Positions 35,903 through 44,360 of a stretch of 64,000 nt of DNA are shown one piece after another. The stretch is taken from positions 1 to 64,000 of the forward strand of contig NZ_JAHCBF010000001.1 in the NCBI RefSeq assembly GCF_018398395.1, read 5' to 3'. Under the pieces are notes generated by a model. That model did not search any database, had not been told where the DNA came from, and saw only the letters and a program-made list of their open reading frames with translations. The DNA comes from Croceicoccus gelatinilyticus. GTDB taxonomy: Bacteria; Pseudomonadota; Alphaproteobacteria; Sphingomonadales; Sphingomonadaceae. Position 1 is the stretch's first letter. Every line of letters begins with the position of its first letter. The position numbers and the translations under genes are program-made.

Positions 35903-36133
35903 TTACTCGATCGTGCCGATCGCAGATCCCAGCGCGATCTCGTCGTCCTCGGCTACGTGTGTCCGTAGCGTACCTGATGCGGGTGCGGCGATCTCGTAGC
36001 TGGCCTTGTCGCGCATGACTTCGGCGACGACCGTGCCTTCGCGCACCTGCTCTCCATCGGAAAACAACCAGGTGCCTAGAACCGCAGACGAGCCGTCATC
36101 CCACAAGTCGGCGGGTACGACGATCGCGGTCAT
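35903..36133 (-). CDS. Single-domain lipoyl carrier protein
   Basis: A 76-residue protein consisting only of a biotinyl/lipoyl domain: MTAIVVPADLWDDG, WLFSDGEQVREGTVVAEVMRDKASYEIAAPASGTL. Lys43 in the D-K-A tight turn is the modification site typical of lipoylated E2 domains (biotin domains use M-K-M). The peripheral-subunit-binding and acyltransferase domains of a normal E2 (400+ residues) are absent. The ATG overlaps the E1-beta stop (36130-36133). It should accept an acyl group from the E1 encoded by the preceding two genes. Confidence 0.88.
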   Translation of the reverse strand: MTAIVVPADLWDDGSSAVLGTWLFSDGEQVREGTVVAEVMRDKASYEIAAPASGTLRTHVAEDDEIALGSAIGTIE

Positions 36134-37158
36134 GAGCGTTCTCCGACCGACTGGCGAGCGGCGGCAAGGGTCATTTCGGCGTTCGGCAAGACGGCATGCT
36201 CCAATGCTGGCGAGAAAGGGATGGGAATGTCGGGATGCGATACCCGCTGCGGCGGCGAGGCCAAGGGGATGCCTGCCTCGGCGATGGAGGCGATGACTTC
36301 TCCGGCAAGGCCGCAGGACAGGTAATCGTCGTCAACCACGGCCACGCGCCCGGTCTTGCGGACCGAGGCAAGGATCGTTTCGCGGTCCAGCGGCGCGATC
36401 GTCCTGATGTCGATGACTTCCGCTTCGACACCGTCTTCACGCGACAGGGCATCTGCGGCGGCGAGGCAGTGGTGTACGGTGATTCCAAGGCCAACGAGCG
36501 TGATGTCGGTCCCTTCACGCACTACGCCAGCCTTGCCAATCGGCACTTCATAGTCGCTCTCGGGTACATCGGTGATTGACCCGGCAACGGTGCCTAGCCA
36601 GCCCATGCCTTGAAGCGCCTTGTGAAACATGAAGACGACCGGATTTGCGTCGCGGATCGCGGCCAGCATCAATCCCTTCGCATCGTGTGCATTGGACGGG
36701 ATGACGACCTTCATGCCCGGCAAGTGCCCGAACGTGGCGTAAAGGCACTGCGAATGCTGTCCCGCATCGCCATAGCCCCCGCCGACCGATGTCATCAGCA
36801 CCATCGGGCACGAAACCTGTCCGCCCGAAAAGTAGGCCTGTTTCGCGGCGAGGTTGTAGATCGCGTCCATGCACACGCCAAAGAAATCGACGAACATCAG
36901 TTCGACGACCGGGCGCATGCCGGCCCCTGCCATGCCGACCGCTGCGCCGATGAAACCGGTTTCGGAAATCGGGGTGTCGAACACGCGGTCGGTGCCGAAC
37001 CGTTCGAGAAGACCGCCGGTGTTGCCGAACACGCCGCCGAGCTTTCCGATATCCTCGCCTAGTACGACGACGCTGGGATCGCGCTCCATTTCGCTGGCAA
37101 GCGCTTCGGACATGGTCTTGGCGATCGTCTGCTTGCGGATGGCAGTGGCGGTGTTCAT
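36130..37158 (-). CDS. 2-oxoacid/acetoin dehydrogenase E1 component, beta subunit
   Basis: A 342-residue transketolase-like subunit: VVVLGEDIGKLGGVFGNTGGLLERFG, RVFDTPISETGFIGAAVGMAGAGMRPVVELMFVDF, and a C-terminal domain with AEVIDIRTIAPLDRETILASVRKTGRVAVVDDD. Together with the alpha subunit it forms an alpha2beta2 thiamine-diphosphate enzyme that decarboxylates a 2-oxoacid or cleaves acetoin/diketone-type substrates and passes the acyl unit to lipoyl-lysine. It overlaps both neighbours by four bases. Confidence 0.92.
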   Translation of the reverse strand: MNTATAIRKQTIAKTMSEALASEMERDPSVVVLGEDIGKLGGVFGNTGGLLERFGTDRVFDTPISETGFIGAAVGMAGAGMRPVVELMFVDFFGVCMDAIYNLAAKQAYFSGGQVSCPMVLMTSVGGGYGDAGQHSQCLYATFGHLPGMKVVIPSNAHDAKGLMLAAIRDANPVVFMFHKALQGMGWLGTVAGSITDVPESDYEVPIGKAGVVREGTDITLVGLGITVHHCLAAADALSREDGVEAEVIDIRTIAPLDRETILASVRKTGRVAVVDDDYLSCGLAGEVIASIAEAGIPLASPPQRVSHPDIPIPFSPALEHAVLPNAEMTLAAARQSVGERS

Positions 37159-38156
37159 CCCGGGGTCCTTTCGGCGAAAACGCTGGTGAATGCGCTGGCC
37201 GGATCGGGCAGGGCCGAACCGCGCGCAAAGGCGAATGCGGCATCGACTGCCTGCTGTGCGCGATTTTCGCAGGCAGCCAGTTCGGCAGCATCAAGCCCGT
37301 CGGCAAGCAGGCGTTCACGGTATCGGGGGATCGGGTCGATGGCTTTCAGCCGGTCCTTCTCACCGTCTGGGCGATAGCCCTCCTGGTCTCCCATGAAGTG
37401 CCCTTCGAGGCGGCTGGTCTCGATCTCGATCAGGCTGGGCCCTTCGCCGCGGCGTGCACGAGCAATGGCATCGCCTGCGACCTCGTAGATTGCGTCGGGA
37501 TCGTTACCCGCAACGTGTATGCCGGGCATGGCATAGGCGGCGGCGCGGTCGGCATTGCGGGACAAAGCAGTACATGATGCTTTTGACACCGACACGCCAT
37601 AACCGTTGTCCTCGATCACGACGATTAGCGGTGCGCGCCAGACGGATGCGAGGTTCATGACCTCGTGGAACGCGCCCTGATTGGCCGCGCCTTCGCCGAT
37701 GTAGGCAACTGCCACCGCATCACTACCGCGCAGCTTCGCGGCCATCGCCGCGCCCAATGCCGGCCCCATGCCCTGAGCAATGATACCCGAACAGGCGAAG
37801 TTCACCGATGCGTCGAACAAGTGCATATGACCGCCGCGTCCGCCCGACAGCCCGGTTTCGCGCCCGAAGATCTCTGCCGCCATGCGATCAAGATCGACAC
37901 CCTTGGCAATCGCGGCGTGGTGCGGGCGGTGGGTGGCCGTCACCGTATCGCCTGCGCGCAAGTGGGCGCAGACGCCAACCGCGCAAGGCTCCTGCCCGTC
38001 GGACAAATGCATTTCGCCCGGGATCGGCCCCTTGGCCATGTTGAAGCGCGGCGTTTTTCCTTCGAAATAGGCGGGCTTGATCGCGTCCTCGAATGCGCGC
38101 GATTTCACCATGTTCTCATACATCCAGAGTCGGTGCGGCTGATTGGTGATGCTCAT
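37155..38156 (-). CDS. 2-oxoacid/acetoin dehydrogenase E1 component, alpha subunit
   Basis: A 333-residue ThDP-binding subunit. The cofactor motif is GEGAANQGAFHEVMNLA (residues 154-170), ending IEDNGYG in the ThDP-fold; HRPHHAAIAKG and GGRGGHMHLFD are the substrate- and cofactor-loop regions. Sequence style is nearer to acetoin dehydrogenase AcoA than to the pyruvate enzyme, so an acetoin- or diketone-like substrate is plausible. The start at 38156 lies in the ATGA overlap with the SDR gene. Confidence 0.92.
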   Translation of the reverse strand: MSITNQPHRLWMYENMVKSRAFEDAIKPAYFEGKTPRFNMAKGPIPGEMHLSDGQEPCAVGVCAHLRAGDTVTATHRPHHAAIAKGVDLDRMAAEIFGRETGLSGGRGGHMHLFDASVNFACSGIIAQGMGPALGAAMAAKLRGSDAVAVAYIGEGAANQGAFHEVMNLASVWRAPLIVVIEDNGYGVSVSKASCTALSRNADRAAAYAMPGIHVAGNDPDAIYEVAGDAIARARRGEGPSLIEIETSRLEGHFMGDQEGYRPDGEKDRLKAIDPIPRYRERLLADGLDAAELAACENRAQQAVDAAFAFARGSALPDPASAFTSVFAERTPG

Positions 38157-38908
38157 CGCGCAATGAACCCCCCGTCGATAACGAGTTCGAGGCCGGTGAC
38201 GAACTTTGCCTCGTCGCTGGCGAGATAGACCGCGCCCCAAGCGATGTCGGACGGGTCGCCGACGTCGTTCAGCGGACACATCGCGCCCATCGCTTCCATC
38301 AGGCTGTCGCCCTCGATCAGGCCTGCGGCGACCCATTTTTCGCCGGCTGCGACAAGCATTGGCGTATTGATGCAGCCCGGATGGATCGAATTGCAGCGGA
38401 TCGGTGTGGCGTGTGCCGCCCATTCGACCGCCAGACTCTTTGTCAGGTGCCGCACTGCGCCTTTCGACGTGTTGTAGGCGACCTGATCGGGAAACCCGAC
38501 GATGCCTGCGACAGACGATATGTTGATGACCGAGGCCCGCCCCTCGGCGCGGCGCTCCATCAGGGGCTTCGCCGTGCGGCAGCCTAGGAAGATGCCGTCG
38601 ACGTTCACCGACATGACCTTGCGCCAGTCGGCCAGCGGAATGTCCTGCAATGGCTTTTCCCACTCGATACCGGCATTGTTGACGAGGATGTCCAGCTTGC
38701 CCGACCCGGCTTCTATCTCAGCGATCGCTTTTGCCCACGATGCCTCGTCCGACACGTTGAGGTGCAGGGCGTGTTCGCCGTCCATTGACTGGAGATCGCC
38801 GCGCCAAACCTCGGCACCTTCGCTTTCGAAGTGGGCGGCAATCGCCTGACCTATGCCTTGTGCCGCCCCAGTTATGAAAGCGGTCTTTCCCGCCAGCCTT
38901 GCAGCCAT
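38153..38908 (-). CDS. SDR family oxidoreductase (first gene of the lipoyl operon)
   Basis: A 251-residue classical SDR: TGAAQGIGQAIA cofactor motif, NNAG, Ser-Tyr-x3-Lys active site (YNTSKGAVRHL), and the C-terminal GLELVIDGGF. The start at 38908 is preferred because AAGGG lies nine bases upstream; an upstream ATG at 38959 is possible. It probably interconverts a hydroxyl and keto group, which would create the oxo or diketone substrate for the E1 enzyme encoded directly behind it. Confidence 0.9.
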   Translation of the reverse strand: MAARLAGKTAFITGAAQGIGQAIAAHFESEGAEVWRGDLQSMDGEHALHLNVSDEASWAKAIAEIEAGSGKLDILVNNAGIEWEKPLQDIPLADWRKVMSVNVDGIFLGCRTAKPLMERRAEGRASVINISSVAGIVGFPDQVAYNTSKGAVRHLTKSLAVEWAAHATPIRCNSIHPGCINTPMLVAAGEKWVAAGLIEGDSLMEAMGAMCPLNDVGDPSDIAWGAVYLASDEAKFVTGLELVIDGGFIAR

Positions 38909-39038
38909 TGCCGCGCCCTTTCCACGAAACGTTCCGCTGTCTTGCGGAATCTGCATCATGGGTTTTTGCTTGATCGGCGGCTTTCATGCTTGTCGGCGCG
39001 GGCCTTAAAACATGACGATGGGCGAACTGCCCTGTATG

Positions 39039-40004
39039 TCAGCCTTGCGCTTTCGAAGCCTCGCGCCAGTCGCGGGGGCTGGATCCGAACTCTGCCCGGA
39101 AACTTCGCGAGAAGTGCGAGCTGTCTGAAAAGCCGTTCTTCATGGCGATCTGTGTGATCGACAAGACGTCGAGCCCACGCGTCTCCATGTCGATACGCGC
39201 GCGCGCAAGCCTGCGCTGTCGGATCCATTCGCAAACGGTCATGTCGAACTCGGCGAACAATCGGTGCAGATATCGCGGGCTGAAGCGGAAGGCCGAAGCG
39301 ATCGTCTGCGGACCGAGGCCCGGATCGGATAGGTTTGCAATCACGTATTCCTGCACACGGGCCAACAGCGAGCGGCGGAAGGCGGTGCCCGACAGTGCTT
39401 CTGTCGTCGGGCGGAACGTCGCGGCTGCCATCTCCACCGTCGCGCGAAGCACGGCGGGTCTGTCGCGCGCATCGATGCTGTCGATCGTCGAATGCAGTTG
39501 CTTCAGGTGCGACATCAGCAGTGCACCCATGCCGCGATCGCCGCGAACCTGCATGCCGCACAAGTCCTCGATCCCCGGCAGGGCCAGCTTGGCCGTGCGG
39601 TGGGGAATCAGCAGCGAGAACTGGTGGAGCGTCGATTTCGCATCGAAAAACGCGGGGCGCGTGCTGTCCCACAACGCGATTGAACCGGGCGTCAGGTCGC
39701 ACTCGTTCGCGCCCTGGGCAAGGTGGCTTTGCCCTGCTTCCAGATAGAGCAGGCAGAAATAGGGCTGGTCGCCGCGCTTTATATCGTCCGCCGTGCGGCG
39801 TCCGGCCAGCGGGTCGGCCTCTATATGCGTGAAGACGTAATCGTCGAAATGCCGCCGTACGATGGAACCGTGATACTTGTCGGCACAATCGCCCTTCAGG
39901 TCCCAGTGGAAATGCGTTCTTTCGAAGACTTCCTGAAAATTGCGGAATTGCTGCCTCCCCGGCAGCCCGCGTGTTGTCCACGTCTCGGCTTGCTGTTCCT
40001 GCAT
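39039..40004 (-). CDS. AraC family transcriptional regulator
   Basis: A 321-residue regulator: N-terminal AraC-binding-like sensor domain (QEVFERTHFHWDLKGDCADKYHG; FeaR/AraC_binding_2-like), then the C-terminal double HTH (ANLSDPGLGPQTIASAFRFSPRYLHRLFAEFDMTVCEWIRQRRL and ITQIAMKNGFSDSSHFSRSFRAEFGSSPRDWREA). ATG 40004 is preceded by GGGAG; longer frames upstream are not protein-like. It sits between the lipoyl operon (same strand, 130 bases) and the divergent TonB receptor, and could activate both. Confidence 0.9.
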   Translation of the reverse strand: MQEQQAETWTTRGLPGRQQFRNFQEVFERTHFHWDLKGDCADKYHGSIVRRHFDDYVFTHIEADPLAGRRTADDIKRGDQPYFCLLYLEAGQSHLAQGANECDLTPGSIALWDSTRPAFFDAKSTLHQFSLLIPHRTAKLALPGIEDLCGMQVRGDRGMGALLMSHLKQLHSTIDSIDARDRPAVLRATVEMAAATFRPTTEALSGTAFRRSLLARVQEYVIANLSDPGLGPQTIASAFRFSPRYLHRLFAEFDMTVCEWIRQRRLARARIDMETRGLDVLSITQIAMKNGFSDSSHFSRSFRAEFGSSPRDWREASKAQG

Positions 40005-40257
40005 CGTGTTTTCTCCCAGTCTGACTGTAGGGGATGAAAAACACGTGCGCCAGCGGCATGAGGTGAGGGTTCTCTCTGGTCTCGAAACCCGTTCACTCCT
40101 GTACAAAAGCGTGGAGTTTGGGGGCATTTTGCCCGGTTCACGCAAATGCATTGCTTTGGTCGCTGGCGGTCAAGCAATGTCCCGGCCGGAGTTCTAGACC
40201 CAACCTGCCAACAAGCCGCGCAGGCCGACTATAACGGCCGCGTTCGCAGGGGAGAGA
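40005..40257. promoter_or_regulatory. Divergent intergenic region between the AraC and TonB receptor genes
   Basis: A 253-base region that must contain both promoters. No dyad stronger than chance was seen by eye; AraC-type direct repeats are too loose to mark confidently. Confidence 0.4.
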
Positions 40258-42486
40258 ATGATGAAACAGACCGGCAGCGCGACGCTGAAAGCAGCCGTAG
40301 CCTTGATGTGCGCCAGTGCGTTGACAACACCTGCTTTCGCGCAAGACGATGATGCCCAGGCACAGCAGGGCGGCATCGCAGAAATCGTCGTAACGGCGCA
40401 GCGCCGCGAGCAGAGTCTTCAGGACGTGCCGATTGCAGTCTCTGCACTCGGCGGTGACCAGATTGCAGAGGCGGGACTGACCAACAGTTTGGCCATTGGC
40501 GATAATGTCCCGAACCTCGAGATCAAGACTTTCGGCGGCGTTCCGAACATCTTCATCCGCGGCGTTGGCAACAACGATTTTAATTCCTCGTCCGTCGGGC
40601 CGATCTCGATCTATCGTGACGATGTCGTCGTAGCAGCGACCGGCAGCCAGATGTTCGCGCTATTCGACGTGGACCGGATCGAGGTGCTGCGCGGGCCGCA
40701 GGGAACGCTGTTCGGCAAGAACACGACGGGCGGCGCGATCCACTACATCTCGCGCCTGCCGGACGACTATTTGGAAGGCTATGCGCGGGCGGGCTATGGC
40801 CGGTTCGACCTGTTCGAGGCTGAAGGCGCAGTGACCATGCCGCTGGACGAAGGGCTTTCGATGCGCGCATCGGGCATCGTGCGCCGCCGCGATGGCGAAC
40901 GCGTGAACCTGTTCACCGGCGACAGGGCGATCGACGTGGACGAAGCGGCGGTGAGGGCGATCCTTCGCTACAATCCGCATTCCGATCTCGATATCCGCCT
41001 TTCGGGCGGCACGGGTCGCGACAGGTCAGACTACTTCCATCCCAAGCCGCTGGGCACGGCGGGCGGCGCGAACATCTTCGGCTATTCCGATCCGGCGCCC
41101 GACGACTGGTCGGTGCTGAACTTCAATGCCGACAGCCGCAACTATTCCGACAACGCCTGGGCCTCGCTCAACGTTACGATCGGGCTGGGCGGCGGACTGA
41201 CGCTCAAGTCCATCACCGGATATGATGATACCGAAGTCGACAACCGCGTTGACGTCGATGGCAGCCCCGTTTCGATCGACGAGATCAAGTTCGCAACGCA
41301 GACCGAACAGTTTAGCCAAGAACTGCAACTCGCATATTCAGCCGACCGGCTCGATGCGATCGTCGGCCTTTTCTATTTCGACGAGAAGCTGGAAAGCCAG
41401 GCCGATGCTGATCTTGTTGGGGAACTGACGTTCGAACAAGGCGGGATCCCGCTGATCACCGTGGCAAGCCGCGACAACAAGAGCTACGCGATCTTTGGGC
41501 AGGCAAGCTACGAAGTGACGGACCGGCTGGGGCTGACCGTCGGCGGGCGTTACACGTGGGATGAGGTCGACGCCACCCACCGTGCGTTTCTGGTTCCGGG
41601 GTACTTCGATGACGATGTACCCAATGGGCCTGAGATTGATCTTGTGCCCTATGCCGAGCTTTCGGACACGTTCAAGGCGTTCTCGTGGCGACTGGCTGCG
41701 GACTACGACGTCACCGATGACGTGATGGCCTATGCCTCGGTCACCAAGGGGTTCAAGTCGGGCACGTTCAACATCGGCATCATCACCAGCGTGGCCGAAC
41801 GCACCAAGGTCGAACCCGAGTACCTGACGTCTTATGAAATCGGAGTAAAATCGACCCTGTTCGACCGCCGCGTGCGGTTCAATGCCAGCGCGTTCTACTA
41901 CGACTATACCGACCTGCAGGTGCTAAGCGTGAACCAGCAGGGCAATGGCGTGCCGACACTGGGCCTCGACAACGCGGCCGATGCGACGGTGAAAGGGCTG
42001 GAAGTCGAGATCCTTGCCGAGCCGGTCGAACCGCTTTCGCTGGGTCTCAACTTCGGCTTGCTGGACGCGACATACAAGAACTACACTTCGGGCGCGATCG
42101 ATCCGGTGACCGGCCAACCTCGTGACTTTTCGGGCAATCGCCTGCCCAATGCACCGAAGTTCACGATGTCATCGTTCGCGGCCTACACGTTTCCGATTTC
42201 CTCGGATCTCGAGGCGGGTCTGCGCGCCGAGTACAACTACACCGGCAAGCGGTACTTCAACAACGGCGAGGACGAGCAGGTGTCCAGCGGTGATGGCCAC
42301 GGCCTCGTCAATCTGCGTGCAAAGCTGGCCGCGCAGGACGGCGGATGGGAGCTGGCCGCATGGGCCAAGAACGTTTTCGGCGAGAAGTTTCTGATGGACG
42401 CGACTGACTTGCGCGATTTCGGGTTCATCCCGCTCTACTACGGCGAACGTCCTACCTGGGGCGTCGAGGCCATCGCGCGCTTTTGA
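40258..42486 (+). CDS. TonB-dependent outer membrane receptor
   Basis: A 742-residue receptor: signal peptide (LMCASALTTPAFAQ), TonB box-like EIVVTAQRREQSLQDVPIAVSAL, plug domain with IFIRGVGNN and VLRGPQGTLFGKNTTGGAI, and a beta-barrel ending in ...WGVEAIARF with the terminal aromatic residue. It belongs to the large group of sphingomonad receptors for organic substrates rather than a known siderophore. GGAGAGA precedes two adjacent ATGs. Divergent from AraC and upstream of the cupin gene; it probably imports the substrate of this module. Confidence 0.93.
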   Translation: MMKQTGSATLKAAVALMCASALTTPAFAQDDDAQAQQGGIAEIVVTAQRREQSLQDVPIAVSALGGDQIAEAGLTNSLAIGDNVPNLEIKTFGGVPNIFIRGVGNNDFNSSSVGPISIYRDDVVVAATGSQMFALFDVDRIEVLRGPQGTLFGKNTTGGAIHYISRLPDDYLEGYARAGYGRFDLFEAEGAVTMPLDEGLSMRASGIVRRRDGERVNLFTGDRAIDVDEAAVRAILRYNPHSDLDIRLSGGTGRDRSDYFHPKPLGTAGGANIFGYSDPAPDDWSVLNFNADSRNYSDNAWASLNVTIGLGGGLTLKSITGYDDTEVDNRVDVDGSPVSIDEIKFATQTEQFSQELQLAYSADRLDAIVGLFYFDEKLESQADADLVGELTFEQGGIPLITVASRDNKSYAIFGQASYEVTDRLGLTVGGRYTWDEVDATHRAFLVPGYFDDDVPNGPEIDLVPYAELSDTFKAFSWRLAADYDVTDDVMAYASVTKGFKSGTFNIGIITSVAERTKVEPEYLTSYEIGVKSTLFDRRVRFNASAFYYDYTDLQVLSVNQQGNGVPTLGLDNAADATVKGLEVEILAEPVEPLSLGLNFGLLDATYKNYTSGAIDPVTGQPRDFSGNRLPNAPKFTMSSFAAYTFPISSDLEAGLRAEYNYTGKRYFNNGEDEQVSSGDGHGLVNLRAKLAAQDGGWELAAWAKNVFGEKFLMDATDLRDFGFIPLYYGERPTWGVEAIARF

Positions 42487-42514
42487 TCAGCATTATATTT
42501 TCGGGAGAACACAG

Positions 42515-42922
42515 ATGAGCATCGATGAGTGTCTCGTGCCCAAGGAAGATCGCAAGTGGCTGCCGCTGGCCGAAGGGATCGATATCCAGGTCCTTTTCAG
42601 CAGCAACGAAACAGGGCGCTGGACAGTCCTGATCAGGGGCCAGGAAGGCGCCAGCTTTGCCCGCCACAAGCATTACGGAGCAGGCGAATACTACGTCGTC
42701 AAAGGGCGCATGGACTACCGCATGGGAAGCGCGGTGGAGGGGACCTATGGTTATGAACCGCTGGGTGCCATTCACGAGGAGACGACTTTCACCGAGTATA
42801 CCGAACTGTACTTCTCGAACTTCGGACCGGTCTTGTTCCTCGATGACGACGACAACGTGATATCGATCCTGGACAACTATCTGCTGGAAAGCCTCCAAAA
42901 TTCTGAACTGCTAAGAGGCTGA
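42515..42922 (+). CDS. Cupin-domain dioxygenase-like protein (2,4'-dihydroxyacetophenone dioxygenase-like)
   Basis: A 135-residue single cupin: WTVLIRGQEGASFARHKHYGAGEYYVVKGRMDYR with His51, His53 and Glu58 as likely metal ligands and His87 (GAIHEE) as the third histidine. Layout and C-terminus (LFLDDDDNVISILDN) resemble the family of 2,4'-dihydroxyacetophenone dioxygenase and acetylacetone-cleaving Dke1, which split C-C bonds next to a carbonyl. That activity is only suggested. It lies 28 bases behind the TonB receptor, so both are likely co-transcribed. Confidence 0.75.
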   Translation: MSIDECLVPKEDRKWLPLAEGIDIQVLFSSNETGRWTVLIRGQEGASFARHKHYGAGEYYVVKGRMDYRMGSAVEGTYGYEPLGAIHEETTFTEYTELYFSNFGPVLFLDDDDNVISILDNYLLESLQNSELLRG

Positions 42923-42971
42923 TTCTCAAATGCCGATTGAAAGGGTCCTCTAAGGGCTTGGCTTCTTGCAA

Positions 42972-43140
42972 AGCCGCCGTCCGGAATGACGGAGACGAAC
43001 GGCGGCTTTCGGGTTGGATTCGAGCGGACTCGAACGACCGTGATTAGGGCGCATAGCTGCGTGATGACTTAGCGCTGGGCGAATGGTAGGTTTGCTCGAT
43101 CCGGCGACCGAAACCGGACAGACAGCTAACGACCCGATTG
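42972..43140. repeat. Intergenic repeat, second copy of the 33085-33240 type
   Basis: The segment around 42990-43065 (GGCGGCTTTCGGGTTGGATTCGAGCGGACTC... AACGACCG... TAGGGCGCATAGC) parallels 33100-33175 (CCCGCTTTCAAGACCGAATTGAGCGAGCTC... AACGACCG... TAGGGCGCGTAGC). Next to it, about 43098-43130, lies a reverse copy of the TGGGCCG-type motif. There is no gene in this gap. Confidence 0.55.
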
Positions 43141-43172
43141 TGGACGTTGGGTTGGGCGTGTAATCGGACCGG

Positions 43173-43583
43173 ATGAGAGACGAACTTCCCCTGCATGATG
43201 CAACCTTTGATGGCTTGGTGACGCAAGGCAACGCTTGCACCCTCTATTTTAGCAAGACCGATGGGCAAGGGTGTGAAGTTGAATTGTCCGGTGTCGATGC
43301 ACTGCAAATGGATGACTTTCGCGAAGGAAATATCGTCGTCGTCTTTGCAACAACGACTGGCGAACTGATCGGGGGCACCGTGGACTTAGAGCGGCTCTAT
43401 CCTTCGCCTCATCCCTCCGCCGCGAATGATTATCACGAGAAGTATGAGGCCCACCGGAGCGGGAAAGTTCAGGCCATTGCATCGGGCGATCTAACTTTTG
43501 TCGAACTGGTACCTGCGATTGGGGCCGACCTGTTGGCCACATGTGAGCGGGTGGAGATACGGCTTCATAGGAATGTCCGCTAA
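43173..43583 (+). CDS. Hypothetical protein
   Basis: A 136-residue soluble protein with alternating beta-segments (DATFDGLVTQGNACTLYFSKTDGQGCEVELSGVDAL, NIVVVFATTTGELIGGTVDLERLY) and a helical C-terminus. No family is recognised. It stands alone beside integrase copy 2, so it may have arrived with it. Confidence 0.55.
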   Translation: MRDELPLHDATFDGLVTQGNACTLYFSKTDGQGCEVELSGVDALQMDDFREGNIVVVFATTTGELIGGTVDLERLYPSPHPSAANDYHEKYEAHRSGKVQAIASGDLTFVELVPAIGADLLATCERVEIRLHRNVR

Positions 43584-43589
43584 CCACCC

Positions 43590-44360
43590 CAAGTCGGCCG
43601 ATCAGTGGATGTGAGAGACGACCTGGAAGCGGTCGATCAGATCTGCCGAGCGACCGCTTCTTTGTCTAGATTTCAGTTCGCTCCGCCAAGAGCAAAGCGT
43701 CTTCGACGTCTACGCCCAAATAGCGCACAGTGTTTTCGATCTTCGTGTGGCCGAGCAGGATCTGGATTGCTCGGATGTTGCCCGTCGCGCGGTAAATCAT
43801 CGCCGCCTTCGTCCGGCGCAACGAATGCGTACCGTATTCTGCCTTCCGCAGTCCGATCGCGGTCACCCATTCATCTACTAGGCGTGCATACTGTCGAGTG
43901 CTCATATGGCCAGCGTGGTCGATACGGCTTGGGAATAGATAATCGCCAATCGAACCACCTCGACGTTCCAGCCACGCTAGCAGTGTCGCTCGCACGTCGG
44001 CAGTCAGCTCGAATTGGACTGGACGGTTGGTCTTTTGCTGAATGATGGTGGCCCGGTTTCGAATGTCATCTCCCGCGACCACATCTCCGATCTTGATTTT
44101 TACCAAGTCGCATCCGCGAAGCTTGCTGTCGATCGCGAGGTCAAAGAGAGCCTTGTCTCTTAGTCGACCTTCGCGATCGAGGTGAAAGCGGATCGCCCAG
44201 ATCTGCTTCTGGGTGAGCGGACGCTTAGTTCCGACATTCTTGCCAGCATTCCAAGCCGGACGATGCCGCGTTGCGGCATCAAAATGTGAGTATCCCATTG
44301 CATTTCTCCTCGGCCCAAATGGCCGAAGAGATAACGCTCAGAATGTCGCTGCTTGGGCCG
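43590..44360 (-). repeat. Integrase repeat unit, copy 2
   Basis: Nearly identical to 11662-12433 from CAAGTCGGCC to GCTTGGGCCG, including the integrase gene. Both are in the same orientation. Past the right edge the two copies diverge, each continuing into a dispersed-motif copy. Confidence 0.85.
43666..44298 (-). CDS. Tyrosine recombinase/integrase, copy 2
   Basis: A 210-residue recombinase matching copy 1 (11739-12371) over its whole length, with a few substitutions (for example DDIRNRATI against VEVRNRATV). All catalytic residues are intact: Arg61, Lys89, His158, Arg161, His184 and Tyr193. It sits at the joint between the TonB/lipoyl module and the Rieske island. Confidence 0.88.
   Translation of the reverse strand: MGYSHFDAATRHRPAWNAGKNVGTKRPLTQKQIWAIRFHLDREGRLRDKALFDLAIDSKLRGCDLVKIKIGDVVAGDDIRNRATIIQQKTNRPVQFELTADVRATLLAWLERRGGSIGDYLFPSRIDHAGHMSTRQYARLVDEWVTAIGLRKAEYGTHSLRRTKAAMIYRATGNIRAIQILLGHTKIENTVRYLGVDVEDALLLAERTEI

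Noticed and set aside
37155-38663. A longer start for the E1-alpha gene (502 codons)
   Set aside because: The extra N-terminal part runs through the SDR gene in another frame and is Arg/Gly-rich noise; the ATGA overlap at 38153-38156 fixes the start.
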